Source of the DNA: Ovis canadensis
Lineage: Eukaryota > Chordata > Mammalia > Artiodactyla > Bovidae
Reading direction: 5' to 3'
Length of the DNA: 64,000 nt
Assembly (NCBI RefSeq): GCF_042477335.2
Contig: NC_091251.1
Location: forward strand, 89,667,501 to 89,731,500
This document shows, in pieces, positions 36,531 to 49,175 of this stretch. Each line of letters opens with the position of its first letter. Position 1 is the first letter of the stretch. The translations under genes and the position numbers were made by a program. Under the pieces are notes generated by a model. That model ran no database searches. It was given only the letters and a program-made list of their open reading frames with translations, and had not been told where the DNA came from.

Positions 36531-37189
36531 GCGTGCCTCACGGCCCTTAAGCCTGACTGCAGGCTCCTCTAAGGCACTACATTTTCTGAGTTTCTGCTTG
36601 TGGCAGGCTGAGATGGTATATGGAGAGACAACAGGAAAGCAAGAAGGACAGGAGCTTCTAGGTAGATCATCAGTGAAACTCAGGTCTGGTGTCAGAGCTG
36701 CTGAAGGCTCTCAGCCGATCCTGAGAGGCCAGGTTCTATTCTGAAGCTGCGTTCTGGCAGGAACTATGTGAAGGTCCTCCTGGGTGACCCTCCCAGGACC
36801 ATTGCAGCAGCACGTGCCATTCAAAGACCTCTCACCAGGACATTTATTACCCAGAGCTTCCCTGACTGCCAGCCTGCCCTAGTGCTGCCGGGAATCTTAG
36901 ATGCCCCAGCCCCGCCATGGCAGTGCCAGCCAAGAGCAGTAGAGGCTGCCCAGAGAAGCCTTGTGCCTGGAGCAGCAGCAGCCAGAGATCAGAAGCAACC
37001 GATCCACGCAGGGTGGCCAGCAGGGGAGGGTTCAGAAGGCTTCGGCTGCTAAGCCAATCCCAGCTGGCAGGTGCGGGGGGGGGCAAGTGGGCCTGGGGCA
37101 TAAAGTCAGGTTGGCACAGAGGCTCACCGGGGCTCAGGCAGCAATGGACAGACTGCGGGTGGTACCTGCAGGTTGCAGGACCCCCCTTC
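36531..37189. other. No recognised feature; GC-rich
   Basis: Unique-looking sequence, GC-rich around 36880-37100 but with modest CpG density. I would not call a promoter here. Confidence 0.45.
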
Positions 37190-37485
37190 CCACACCTCCT
37201 GAGGCTGCCTCTCTGTTGTCATTCAGATCTCAGCTCATCCATTACCCCTCAGAGGGTTCTCTGATCTCTGATGCAAAGCAGCCTTCCCATCACTCACAGC
37301 GTGCCATTTTAGTCACAGCACTTTCAGTTTCTGCTATTTTGCTACTTGTTCACTGTCTGTCTCTCCCAATTAGAGTGAAAGTTCCACGAGGGTGGGGCTC
37401 TGCTTTGTTCTTTCCTGGGTAACCAGTGCCTAGAACAGTGCCCGGCAGTGAGATCCACTGGTTTTATCTGTGAATGAATGAGTTG
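37190..37485 (+). repeat. L2 LINE 3' end
   Basis: Clear L2 end: agagtgaaagttccacgagg, cagtgcctagaacagtgccc and a gtgaatgaatgag terminus. Confidence 0.8.
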
Positions 37486-37609
37486 ATGATGAGTGAATGG
37501 GCCCAAACAGGTTCAGGTCCTTAAACTGGTAGGAGCAGGTATAAAATGTTAACCAGCTCAGCCTTTCTCTTCAACTCTTTCTTGGGAAATATAGCCTTTA
37601 AATTTTTTT

Positions 37610-38224
37610 ATTTCTAGCATTTTAAAGTCATTTTCCCAATTACAAAAATGACATGTGCTCACAGTTGAAATTTAAACATGACAGAAAGGAATGATGTAGA
37701 AAGCAGAAGTCCCCCATCTTCCCATATCTTAGAGAAAATCACTTTTAAAGGTATGGTGTGTATGCATCCAGATTTAATTTCATTTTAAAAGAAACAAATT
37801 CATGCATCATAGAAAGAAAAGGCATTCATAATCCTAGCAACTAGCAGCCACTATCATTTCCCGTCTGCAGTCTTTTCTCGTGTGTTTATTTTACAAGTTA
37901 CCGTAATGTACTTATCCTGTAACCTGACACTTCACTCAAGACATCATAATCATTTTTTCAAGTTGTTATATTTCCCATGTCCTCCTCATTATAATGGCTG
38001 CATAATATTCCACCAAGTGGGAAACTATAATTTACTTAACCTAGATGTTCAACACAGGAAGAACAACTGTTTTCCATATCCACTCTGACAATGACACCAC
38101 AAGAAACATCTCTTTTATGCCTGTACCAGGAAAATTCAGCCCTTGTCTTTGCTGGGACTATTTCCTAATGAAAGAGTCCTCAACAATTCCAGAAGCAGGA
38201 TCACTGGACGAAAGGGTACAACCA
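37610..38224 (-). mobile_element. Old L1/HAL1-like LINE fragment
   Basis: Antisense phrases such as aatggctgcataatattcca, aactataatttacttaacc and aggatcactggacgaaaggg fit an old L1 or HAL1. Confidence 0.6.
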
Positions 38225-38349
38225 TTTTGTTTTTTCTTTTTGGCCACTCTGCACGGCACGTGGGATCTTAGTTCCCCAACCAGGGATCAAACCCATGCTC
38301 CTGTAATGGAAGCACGGAGTCTTAACTACTGGACTTCCAGGGAAGTCCA
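38225..38349 (-). repeat. CHR-2-type SINE
   Basis: Antisense copy: tttttggccactctgcacgg, gttccccaaccagggatc and ggacttccagggaagtcc. It is inserted at the end of the L1-like piece. Confidence 0.88.
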
Positions 38350-40426
38350 GGGCACAGCTGTTTTAAGACTGATGATTTAGGTTGTTCTGGGGGATTCTAT
38401 GTAATGCAGGGAATAGGTCTCTGTCTGAGTGGCCGCGTTTCCCATAGTGGCCTCCATGACCATCCATCTGCCCCAAACCCCCTCCCTTGGTCCAGGTTTG
38501 CTCACACCACCTCGGCTATAAATCAACACAGTAACACCCTTCCTGAAAGCCTGTCTAGTCACAAACTGATTTTGTAAGCCTCGGCTGACTGAAAAGTAAA
38601 TTCTAGCCTTGAGTGTTACGCTATCAGCTAGCAGTGGAGTCAAGAGTTACCAAAAGCCGAGAAGTGCCCAGTTGCCCTTGTCCTCTCTCCTAAGTGGAAT
38701 CTAAGGGCTCCGGGCTCCCATGGACCAGTCCAACACCTCCTGGAAGCCTATCCAGTTTGGAGTGCAAAAGCACCGGCCCTCCCTGCCCTGCCCTCTTGGG
38801 GGGCTCTCAACCTGCTGGCCCCGAATCCCTCAGTGGGACTGACCGCCCTATTCAGACAGATGAGCCTTTAGGCTGGACAGCCTCTGGGTAAAGCAGCCCC
38901 GACTGTCATTTTTTAAAGTGTCATCCAGAAAAAGCCAGAGGCTGGAAAGAAAGGCTGCATGAGGACAGAGGAGACTCCACAGCCAGAGGGCCCTCACCCT
39001 GGAGGCTGCTCCTCTGGACTGAGGAGGAGATGTGGCTGAAACACTGTGAAGGGTGGAGGATTTGCTCCTCTTGACGACATTTGTGGCAGCCAGGACGCCA
39101 CAAATCCCTCCCCATCCAGTCCCCCAAGCCACATAATCCACTCATGGCTTCTGCGCAGAATCTGGAAACCTAGGTAAGATCCAGTTCCCACTGCACAGCG
39201 GTGAAGCCCAGGGCCCAATGCGTCCATGAGCCTACAGATGAGAATGAGAATTGGAGGAGTTGCCTAAGAAGTTTCCTTAGGGCTGGGTGTCTCCCATCAC
39301 TTAGCTCAGCTGGCTCTGGCCTGAGTTTTAGAAGCCACGTAGCTGTAAGATGGCTCGAGCATGTGATACGGCCTGAAACTGCTGGAAAACCCCCTCTCAT
39401 TCCAAAACCATAACCCTGTGACAGGCCCTCGGATGGGAAGCAGGCTCAGAAGTGGAATCTCCAGACGTGTGCTCGTGCTGCTGAGGCAGGAAGGGCTAGT
39501 GATTCCCCTGGGAGCCAGTAACATACTCACTTATCACACCCTTGAGTGCGCGGCTCTGAACAGACATCAGGATCACTGGCCACGAGTGTCCCGGGTTAAC
39601 CTTTGTCCCGGTGCCTGGCTGGGCCGCAGTGCCATTCTCAACAGTGTGAGCAAGCATTAGCCCCAGGGCTCAGCTGATCCTTGGCTACTGGGAGGGTGGC
39701 TTCCATTTATCCCTGGAATTAAAGAGGAGGAGTTCATCAGCTTAAACTGCTCCAGATCTGAGCTACCAGGCCAGTCAGAGAGGCGACCTCAAGGCAAACA
39801 TGACAACTCCAGGCACTGGCTCAGCACCAGACACGCATCACGCCCAGGCCACGGGGCCCTCTCCTGGAGCTGGCCACCTCCTCCCAGCCATCCTGCTCGC
39901 CCAGGTCTGGTTAATCCAGTGATGAGAACCCGGCAAGAATCCCAGGCGACTCCCACGGGGGCTAGGACTTAGCGCTTTTTGCGCCATGAGTGAATGCGTG
40001 CACACTTGTAAATCTGATCGGGGATATAATTTTAGAATCCAGTTCCCTTCTCAATTTAGCTTCAAATTACACTCTCACCTTCACCCTGTAGTGGGTACAT
40101 CTGTTCTCAAGGGCAGTCAAGAACCTCACAGAAGACAGACAACATAGGACATTTGTTTTTAGCATTTGGGGAGCCAAGCACAATTACACCTGGAAAAACA
40201 AGCACACCAACACAATGTGCACTAAAGCCCTCTCCCTGCAGCCCCACTTACTCTAATTCATTCTGTTATTTTTTTATTATTGTCAGACTATTCCCATTAA
40301 CATCAGTAACTGACTACAAGCTGGATGTAAATCTGACTTTATAACATCCCTTGCCACATACATATTTTTAATATAGCCCTAAGACTTGACCATTTGGTAG
40401 AGATTTCAACATTTATTTTTGTTTCC
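38350..40426. other. No recognised feature
   Basis: About 2.1 kb of unique-looking intronic sequence with no repeat or exon recognised. Confidence 0.5.
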
Positions 40427-40713
40427 TAAAGGAAATCAACCCTGAATATTCATTGGAAGGACTGATGCTGAAGCGGAAGCTCCAGTACTTTGGCTGTGTG
40501 ATGCCAAGAGCTGACTCATTGGAAAAGACCCTGATGCTGGGAAAGAGTGAGGGCAGGAGGAGCAGGGGACGACAGAGGATGAGATGGTTGGATGGCATCA
40601 TCAACTCAATGGACATGAGCTTGAACAAACTCTGGGAGAGAGTCAAGGACAGGGAAGCCTGGTGTGCTGCAGTCCATGGGGTCACAAAGAGTTGGACACG
40701 ACTGAGCAACTGA
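40427..40713 (+). mobile_element. BovB LINE 3' end
   Basis: About 290 bp from gaaatcaaccctgaatattc to gactgagcaactgaac. Similar aacattt-ttttgtt words on both sides may be its target copies. Confidence 0.9.
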
Positions 40714-41849
40714 ACAACAACATTTTTGTTATAATGTGAAGGTGCTAAAGCTTCCACTGAAAATCCCTGGGACACTGGCCTTTCTGCACGAGCCCAAGGA
40801 CAGAGCGCAGATCCAGCCCAGTCTACAGAAGGAGGGACCAGCTGCTCAGAAACTGAGAACAGTGCGTGACCGGGCGGAGCTGTCCCCATACCCAGTGGAT
40901 ATCAAGCAGGGTGAGCCACAGAGGTGCCGCCTGAGCTGCCGCCCTCCTCCTTCCCTCTACCCCCAGGTTCTCTGAGCAGGGGTGACAGGCCTTTGCTTCC
41001 AAAGCTGACAACCTGCAAGGCAGCAGGGAGGGGAGCCAAGAGAAGTAAAAGGGCAGGGCTTGGGGAACTGAAATTCATTGTGTGCGCATGTACTTAGGAG
41101 TAGGAAAGGTGTGCACCCCCGGATCTCTCCCCGGAGCCTCTCACTGAGAGAACTGGAGGATGAAGGACAAGAGGGGGTGAGGGGTTGTGGGTTGCTATGC
41201 TCTCCTGGCCTCAGCCCCTCCCCATCTCCTGCACAAACAGGAGGGGCCCCCTCCCTTCTCCCAGCCTGCCAGACTGTGGGCAGGGGTCACCCTGGCACGT
41301 ACCTGTCATTGGCATGTCCAGCACGCCCTCCACCCCCAGCATCACCATGGCCCAATGCCTGGGGAGTTTGATTCCCCTTCACGGGCACTTCCCCTTCTCT
41401 GGGCCCTAAGCAGGCCTCCTTAATAGCACAAGTCAAACCCAAACAGAAACAGAAACCAAAGCCCACATCCTGGCAGCACAGCCTGCTTGCAGTCAGCCCT
41501 GGGAGCCTCTCATTGGCTGTGGGGCTGCCCCAGCAGATGGAGTGCAGCAGTCAAAACAGGGTCCCTCTGGGGCCGCTCCTTAGGTTGGAGCCCCCCTCCT
41601 TTGTCATCTGCAGGCTCTCCCTCTAGGGAACCAGGGGCAGGTGGGGTACTGGACAAGGATGTAATGGGGTCCCACCTCTGCCTGCAAGTGCACCAGCTGT
41701 CCCCAGACTCCTCTGACACTCCCTGGCCCCTTCGACTGGGTCCCAGGGTATAGAGGGCATGCTCCCTTGTGGACAGCATGACCTGAACCAGAAGTTTCTG
41801 GAAGAGAGGAACGGGCGGAGAGCCCTTAGACAACTAACATGGGGGTAGA
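40714..41849. other. No recognised feature; GC-rich
   Basis: Unique-looking, GC-rich sequence with short overlapping open frames. Confidence 0.5.
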
Positions 41850-42060
41850 ACTTACACTTTTTCAAGTATATCATCTCTCATGATTCTCCCCAAACTCCTG
41901 CAGGGAGTCTACCTCCCACCCTGTCCCCAACCGTGCTGCGTTTTAAAGATGAAAACACTGAGTTTCAGGACATTAAGCGATTAGGCCAAATCCACACGCT
42001 TGATTCAAACCCTTGTCCTGGGGCTCCAGAGTCACCCCTCTCTCCACACGGCATTCCTTC
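41850..42060 (-). repeat. MIR SINE
   Basis: Reverse MIR: gattctccccaaactcctg, tttaaagatgaaaacactga and gcttgattcaaacccttgtc. Confidence 0.75.
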
Positions 42061-42179
42061 CAGTTGCTTCCCATCCCAGTCTCATTCTCAAGGCCCATGT
42101 CCGCATATGCTTGTCCTTCACTGAGTGTAATCTACTTAGTCTGTTCCATAAGCCGCTTACTTGAAAACATACAGCTGAG

Positions 42180-42500
42180 TCTGTCCGTCTAGCTTCTCCT
42201 TCAACCCAACCAGATGCCCCAGAAACTTGAAGGAGTAGAGACCACGTTCAAGTTCAAGCTCTCTCTAACTGCCCTCCTCCGCAGCCCATCACACCCAAGC
42301 CTCCTTTGAGATACTGCCCCTCTTCATTCTTTTGTGACAGCATCCTCCCACAGCCCCCCAGTTATTCTATCACTGATATTCCTACAGGGCATTGAATATC
42401 CTTGCATTGAAACATATGGTCCCATCTTAAAATGATTCAGTGTCTGTTTCCCCCTTCATATGGTGAATCCCTTGAAACCATGGAACTTCTGTTGGATGGA
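42180..42500 (+). repeat. L2 LINE 3' region
   Basis: Shows cttcattcttttgtgacagc, gtgtctgtttcccccttca and gaatcccttgaaaccatgg. Confidence 0.5.
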
Positions 42501-42582
42501 GGCAAGGTAGAGAAGGCTCCAGCTTAATTATTGGGTGATTGTAACATCCAGTGTTACTAATCAAACATAATGATGCCTGAAA

Positions 42583-42791
42583 GTGTTAAGTCACTCAGTC
42601 ATTGTCTGACTCTTTGCAACCCCATGGACTGTATGTAGCCCACCAGGCTCTGTCCATGGCATTCTCCAGGCAAGAATACTGGAGCGGGTAGCCATTCCCT
42701 TCTCCAGGGGATCTTTCCAACCCAGGGATTGAACCCAGGTCTCCTGCATTGCAAGCAGATTCTTTGCCATCTGAGCCACCAGAGAAGCCCC
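42583..42791 (-). repeat. Bov-tA SINE, full length
   Basis: Antisense; ttaagtcactcagtcattg at the low end and atctgagccaccagagaagc at the high end. Confidence 0.95.
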
Positions 42792-44639
42792 GTGTGTTCT
42801 CTAATTTTTAAGCCGAAAGGTTCTTTCCCACAAAGCACGTAAATATTGGTTTACAATGGCCAGGGCTGTCTCTGCAGAGGAAAGAAAAAAGGGTACTTGC
42901 TATCCTTTCTCCTACCTACAAAAGCCATCACCCAGCCTAAGGTGAGGAGAGATGAGGTGAGTGCCTGGGGTCTGGATGATACAGAAGACATGAGAGGAGA
43001 GATGGGGCTGGAACAGAGCATCCTAGGCATCCTGGGAGATACTGCAGGCTCTCACGTGGGCAAGAGGCCAAGCTCAGGTTCAAGTCAGAGAATACCAATG
43101 CTTATTCTGTTATTTCTACAATGTGCTGGCACTCTCAAAAGGCACATCCAGTTTTCATATACGTAGGATTCATCTCCCAAAGAGGTTTAACCAGCAGCTG
43201 CTGGCAGGAAATTCCCACCGCAATGCTCTCTCTCCTCCCCTGTAACTATTTAGGGTAAGCTGGGCTTGCAGGATTGAATCTCTGCTTCTCCGACTAGAAC
43301 CTCAAAATCCAATCTACCATCCCCCTGCCAACCCTTCTCCATGGCTCAGAACCTAAGACTGAAACCAGGAAACGGCAAGCAAACACTATGCCTTTTTCTT
43401 TCTTACTCTCTTCCACAGATTCCTCCACTCAGGTGTCCATGAAGTAAAGAGAAGATGCCCCAGAGACCCAGTGGGGTTTGCTCTGGTTATGCATATCCTC
43501 CTCAGTTCTTCCCTTTCGACCCAGAACAACTGCTTTTAGTTGTCCTGTAGTAAGACCAACCCTGAACGCAAGTGGATTTGGCAACTTCTTAAACCAAGGA
43601 GTGAACGCTCAGCTGCAAATGCAATAGAAACTCCAAATTCCCCCAGGGTGGGGTGGGGAGGCTGCGTGTGGTCAGCTCCCTCTGGGGAGCAAGGAGCCCC
43701 AGGCCCTGGGGCCTGACTGGCATGCGGAAGAAAGGGTGGAGATAGGGGATGGGTTCCCCACTCTGCCTGGCCATGTCCTTCCACTCCATTCCCCTCACCC
43801 TGGGCTTGGAATTTGGGTTTCCCTGCCTGCCTGCTGGACATCTCACCACCAACCCCCACCCCCTGCCCCATCTTCTGTCTTCACCTGCAGACCACCCTGT
43901 CCTGATAATCTTTTTTCTTCCTTCCTCCTCCCAACTCTTCAGCCCACTCTCCCTGAGTCCCCCCCCCTCCTCCCCCCAGAACCAATCCTGACAGCCTGCC
44001 CACATCCCCCTGCACCTTAGAGAGTGGTCTCTGACCCTGTGCTCCTTGCCTTCCCTCCCATCCCGCCCCCTGGCACTGGATGGCTGCTGTTCACTGCCTG
44101 AAAGGCTGGACAGCTGCTGGGCTCTCTAATTAGCTGCCTGGCTGCCGTCCCAGAGTGAGGTGTGTGTTACTGTACAGAGCTGCCTCCCCTCCCCTCCGCC
44201 AATAATCCCCTCTGCAGATCCCACCGGGCAGCCGCTAAGGGCCCTGGGGTCCTCATCATGGGACCCCAGCAAGGTTCCTGCTGTCAGCTGGGCAGGAAGA
44301 GACGACAGTGGCCTCACAGCCTCCCCCACACACTGAGCAGGAATTCATCTCTCTGGTTTCTCCCTATTACTGCTCACATCCTTAGGAGGTCCCAAAGGTA
44401 AATCCACCACACCCTACCTTTGGAGCAATGGAGACCCTGCCCCTTTGTCACCTCCCCAGCAGAGGCAGAAAGAAGCCCAGGGCAAGGGCAAGTCTGGATG
44501 TTGTCAACAGCGTGACACCCAGTGCCCTACTTTTCACAGCCTTCTGCAACCAAGCCACCCCCAGAGATTTCTAAACAACCAGGGGATCAGGTCCAGGAAG
44601 TCCTGTGGAGGCTGGTTTCTTCATCTGAGGTGTCGTATT
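42792..44639. other. Repeat-poor, unannotated intronic block
   Basis: About 1.85 kb with no interspersed repeat recognised. C-rich tracts lie at 43850-43980. A TAATTA at 44127-44132 and a CAGCTG at 44111-44116 are noted as possible factor sites. Confidence 0.5.
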
Positions 44640-45000
44640 CCAGCAGTCAACAAATATTGACCAAGCACCCGCTGAAGGCCAGGCACCGCACCCATTGTGA
44701 ACAAGGCGAGGTTCCTGTCCCCTTGATGCTCGTGGCTCTGTGGGGAGACAGACAATAAGGAAGCCAGCCAGCACATGCTGTAATGTCTGATATCAGGCCA
44801 CGAATAAGGGAAAAGGCCTGGTAAGGGACAGAAACTAGATGCTGGAGGGCAAGTCTTAAGCTTCTCTAAGGAGCTAGCATCAGGCATAGGTCAGAAAGAT
44901 GCAGAGAAGCTTTGCAAAGAGTGTCGGGAAAAGCATTCCAGGCAGAGGGAACAGAAGTGCAAAGATCCTGAGGCAGAAACAAGCTAAACAAGCTTCGTGT
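44640..45000 (-). repeat. L2 LINE 3' part
   Basis: Antisense L2: cagtcaacaaatattgacc, agacagacaataaggaagcc, aagcattccaggcagaggg and gcaaagatcctgaggcag. Confidence 0.75.
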
Positions 45001-45757
45001 AATTAGGGGTCTGATATCCCCTGGCCCCAGAGTCCTCTGGTGATCCCTATAGGGTCTACTAGGTCAGGGCAAAGTGCTCAGGTGCCAAGTAAATACAGCC
45101 AGCCCACTGAAGACTCTTTCTGTAGTCAGAGGCTGGAAATTGTGAAACCTTCAGCTTTTGTTTGGCAGTTGTATTGAACAATGAAGGGAAGACAAAATCC
45201 TTTGACTGATGGCCTAGAATTTCCACCTGCTTCTGATCAAAAGAATTTAAGTAACTTTAGCAAATCCTCTCTAGTCCGGGTGTTTCACCTTAATGAGAAA
45301 GTAGATATTCCTTTTTACTCCAGCTAGTTTGTTAGATTTTCTGTCACTTGTGATCAAGAAAATTCTGACCAGCACAGGTGGTTTTCCCTCATCTGGAATG
45401 TACCTAGCTGGCATGAGAATCACGTACCTGAGCACCACCTACCTATCTCTGCTGCTGTAAAAACCAGTGCTTTGGCCCCTGCAGACTGTAAGGGGGCAGA
45501 ACTGTGGAATAAAACGGTCAGATGCCCATCACAGTCCGTGACTCTCAGCAGGATGGCTATAGCTCTGGGGGTTCCAAATTGCTCTTCTGGTCACTGATTT
45601 TTTTCATTGCCCCTTGACTCATCTGGCCTTTGCCAACAGCACACTCAACTGTCTTCTCCAAACGGGACATGTGAAAACTAGTAGCCTAGAGATGAGGCCT
45701 AAGCCAAGAAAAGGAAGTACTCAGAGATGAATTTTCTGAAAACTGCCCAACTGCACT
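45001..45757. other. No recognised feature
   Basis: Unique-looking. An AATAAA near 45509 on the plus strand has no gene to serve. Confidence 0.5.
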
Positions 45758-45960
45758 AGCCAGTCTGATAGCTACATATAGCTATTTAAATTTTAACTTT
45801 AATTAACTAAAAATGAATAGAATTTTAAAATCCAGTTCCTTAGTCACCGGAGCCACATTTCAAGTGCTCAGAGCTACATGTGGCAAGTGTCCACCATATT
45901 GGACAGTGCAGAGGTAGAATGTTTCCAGCATCACAGAAAGTTCCACTGGACATTGCTCTT
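45758..45960. repeat. hAT-type DNA transposon, non-autonomous
   Basis: Matches the common mammalian element with gccacatttcaagtgctca, catattggacagtgcag and cagaaagttccactggaca. Termini are worn, so orientation is not assigned. Confidence 0.6.
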
Positions 45961-46279
45961 GGAATTACCAAGGGTGTCCAAAAGGCTGGCAAACTTACAG
46001 ACCTAAGGCCGAGCTTCACTTCCTTGCTCTTGGAAATCTTTGTTTTCTGAACAGACACCCTGCCCTCCCTCTCTCCCACAGACTCAGACCTAGTCAACCA
46101 AGGCTGCCATTGTGAGATGGGGGAGAATGAACCCTTGTTCCAAGAGAGTCACTGTCTACTATCTGAAGAGTGACTTTTATCCAAGAGGCCAGGAGAGGGC
46201 CCTGGCCATTGGTGAATGAGAGCTGCCCTTGCGTCTTCGGCTGTAACTCTCAGTGTAGGGGCTGCTGCTTGGAGTGTTT

Positions 46280-46297
46280 AAAAAAAAAAAAAAAAAA
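46280..46297. repeat. Poly(A) tract, 18 bp
   Basis: An uninterrupted A run directly before a MIR. It may be a SINE/LINE tail remnant. Confidence 0.8.
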
Positions 46298-46304
46298 CTT
46301 CAAA

Positions 46305-46460
46305 CCATTTATTGAGTACCCTCTACATGCTGGCCAGTTGCCACACAGATCGTCTCGTGGGTCCCCTCCATGAGCCCATGATGTGGATTGACTCAGGAGG
46401 CAAGGAAGGCTCAGAGGTTTAATGACAGCTGGAAAATGGGAGGACCGAGGTTTTCATTAG
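46305..46460 (-). repeat. MIR SINE
   Basis: Reverse MIR: tttattgagtaccctctaca, tgctggccagttgccacac and a degenerate core. Confidence 0.6.
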
Positions 46461-47254
46461 CACTTCCCCTCCAGTCACTCATGAGAGATGCAGATGTGTG
46501 GACAGGAGTCAGGGCACTTAATTCTCCTATGGCAACAGGCCACCTACAGCTGCCCCTTCATTCTTACCACAAACAATCTCATATGACCTGCCCCTTCCAG
46601 CCTACTCAAGCCCATCCAGGGGCTTGGGAGAAATGCCTTCCATGGATCTGCCCACGAAGGCCCAGTTATTGAAAGACACCTTAGAACACATCAGAACCAA
46701 AGGAAGATCATGGTACAGAAGATAAACCCTAGAAGGGGGTAGGGGTCAGAATACAGACATGTGACATTGCTCCTGGGCAAAGAGGAGAAGGGTGTGATCA
46801 AATTTTTGGTTTTGGAAAGACATCTGGACCATGGGTTCCTTATCTTTGCATCCTCATGTCCTGGATAAAAGTTGACATACAGTAGGAACTCAAAATCCAA
46901 GTACTGAATGGGAGAAAAGGCAGGGGGCAGGTGCTCCAAGAGTGAGAGGCTTGGCCAAGAAGATCCTGAAGGGCAGGTGCACTGGGGAAAGACTGAGCAG
47001 TGAGTTGTTCAGGAGGAGCTGTGATGGTTGCTGTCTGCTCTATACATGACCTGATCTGATCTTCCCTTTAGGCAATGGCCAGAGGAAAGGCCAGCATACA
47101 CGAGGCTGGGCACTGACTGCAGCCAAGCGCTTCCACTGTGGGCCTTGAGCCCTGCAATCCTGGTCCCTCTGGACCAGCTTCTCCCAGACAGTTCCATCCA
47201 CTGTGAAAGCACCGAGCCTTGCAACACGTTCAGATATGGCTCCAAACAGCACTT
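46461..47254. other. Mostly unique sequence
   Basis: A short L2/MIR-like tail may lie near 46825-46910. Nothing else is recognised. Confidence 0.45.
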
Positions 47255-47400
47255 AGGCAAGAGTAATTAAAGGGAATGTTATCTCAGTCAGGCTCTCATT
47301 AGCCATGTAATTAGACTGCTGAAAATAATTAACATTCCTTTTGACAAAGGAAGCAGAGGACCCATTACGTTCATTAGGACAGCCTCAAACCAGCCTGAGG
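47255..47400. promoter_or_regulatory. Candidate enhancer: cluster of homeodomain-type sites
   Basis: Three TAATTA words (47264-47269, 47308-47313, 47326-47331) and a CATTAG (47297-47302) lie within 70 bp. A 13-bp imperfect inverted pair, aaagggaatgtta (47269-47281) and taacattcctttt (47330-47342), carries GGAATG/CATTCC (TEAD-like), with acaaagg just after it. The surroundings are not repeat-derived as far as I can see. The role is inferred only. Confidence 0.35.
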
Positions 47401-47804
47401 AAGGCCCAGAAGAGGACTCATCACCTCCCAGGCCTGCACAAGACAAAGTCAGCATCCAGGATCCCAGACCAGGTGGCAAGTCCTGCCCTGGATCAGGCTC
47501 CTGGGTGAGTGGAGAGAGATGGCAATGGATGCCTTCGTGTACACATTACAGATGATAATAATGACACTCATACAGCTCACTGAAGAAGATTTGAAGGGAA
47601 TGTATCACTGTATCAAGATGACAGGCCAGGGGCAACTGTGTACCTCCCCCAAGGCCCTTGAAAATGACAGAAAAGACATTTTCCAAGAAGAATAAATCCA
47701 TTACAGCACCAAAAAACAAGAGGGAATTCTATCCTTGAAGATGGAAGCAAATGAGAATAAACTGATAGAGAAACCACAACCCCCCCCAAATAAAACCATG
47801 AAAA

Positions 47805-47985
47805 ATAATAATAATTGACATTCATACAGCATATTCATTCATTCATATGTGCTGTATGAATATATCTCATTGAACCCTCACAAAAATCCTTTGAGACAGA
47901 GACTATTATTTTGCCCGCTTTACAAATAAGACCCAGAGTTACATAGCTTTCCCAACGTCATAGGGTGGCTAAGGAGTCTACATTT
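47805..47985 (-). repeat. MIR SINE
   Basis: Reverse MIR: aaccctcacaaaaatcctt, tttacaaataagacccagag and gctttcccaacgtcat. A related short piece lies near 47550-47610. Confidence 0.7.
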
Positions 47986-48739
47986 GGGGGAATGGCTCTG
48001 GGGGCTCCAAGTTTGGAGCAAGCAGGTTAGGGGTCCAGGAGAGGCCCTGAGTGGTTGGTCATGGGATCTGGAGCGGCCAGGCCAGCAGCCCCTGCCCCAC
48101 GTCTCTACCCAGGTGTCCCTCCACCAGGGACATTAGGGCACTGAGGCAAAGGGACACCTAGACACCTCCTGCATCCCCAGCAGGCACATCACACCCTCCT
48201 GTCCCCAAACAGCGGTGGCTGGCTCGAGAGCATGGAATTGGGATTCATACAGAGGTGACTGAAAAGCCTCAAAGTACAGAGAGAAGCACAACCAAGACGC
48301 ACCAAACATTTGTCAAAAACCAAAACAGCCAAAGAAGCACCAAATTAGAGAACACAAGCTCTAGCTGGAAAACAAAATTAATAAAGTCAACAGACTGAAA
48401 CGTTTGTCAAAGTATGATTAATATCCTCTGAGGGACAAGAAGGGCTCCTGAATCTATGAACCCAAATAAGCCATTGCCAGAAGAATGTCCAAGATCTCAG
48501 AAATGAAGGAACCACACCACGGTAACTGGTTATCTCTGGAAGAAATAATAGAGTGACTTCATTAAAAATTTTCTTTCTATAGCTCTATTTTTCTAAGCTT
48601 CTTACACCACACAATTATCACTTGTAGAATCAGAAAAGTTTTTTTTTTTAATGCCTCGTATGAGGTAGGTGTTCAGTAAGGGGTAGATCCTGCCACCTAC
48701 AGCAACCCTTGGCCCCATCCAGGCTGGTACATAACTTGT
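47986..48739. other. No gene; possible L1-type 3' tail
   Basis: 48500-48650 (actggttatctctggaag to cagaaaagttttttttttta) resembles an old L1 3' UTR end. The rest is unrecognised. Confidence 0.35.
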
Positions 48740-49175
48740 CATCCCCCAGTCGCTCCATCCATGCTCTCATCTCTGGGTCTTTGCGCACACAGTTCCCCTC
48801 CTGGAATGCCCTTATTTCTGTTTACCCAGATTTACCTGTCCTTCAGTGCCCACTCAGAGATGACCCTTGTTAATGAATGGTCCCTGCGTCAATCTTAAAC
48901 CAAAACCACTCTGATCCCTCTCCTCCCAAACCCCTAAAAGCCTCTAATTCTCCAGGGTCACAGGATAACTCTTGTTGAGTTGTCCTGTGGGGTCACAGTA
49001 CTGAAGACTTACATGTGCTTTACCTTTCAGTGACCAAGTCTTGTCTCCCCAACTCAGTGGTAGGCTTCTTAAAGGCACTGAAGGAATGAGCTAGCTTTTT
49101 ATACCCTACCGTGCCCAAATAAAGCTGTGAAGCTTTCGCAAGAACATTCTTATGTGTCAGTTGAGTGAATGACGA
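48740..49175 (+). repeat. L2 LINE 3' part
   Basis: Progression tctctgggtctttgcgcac, ctcctggaatgcccttattt, tgtccttcagtgcccactca and gtcagttgagtgaatgacg. Confidence 0.75.

Noticed and set aside
36880-37100. GC-rich stretch as the TMEM229B promoter
   Set aside because: CpG density is modest and no donor or first-exon evidence can be read.
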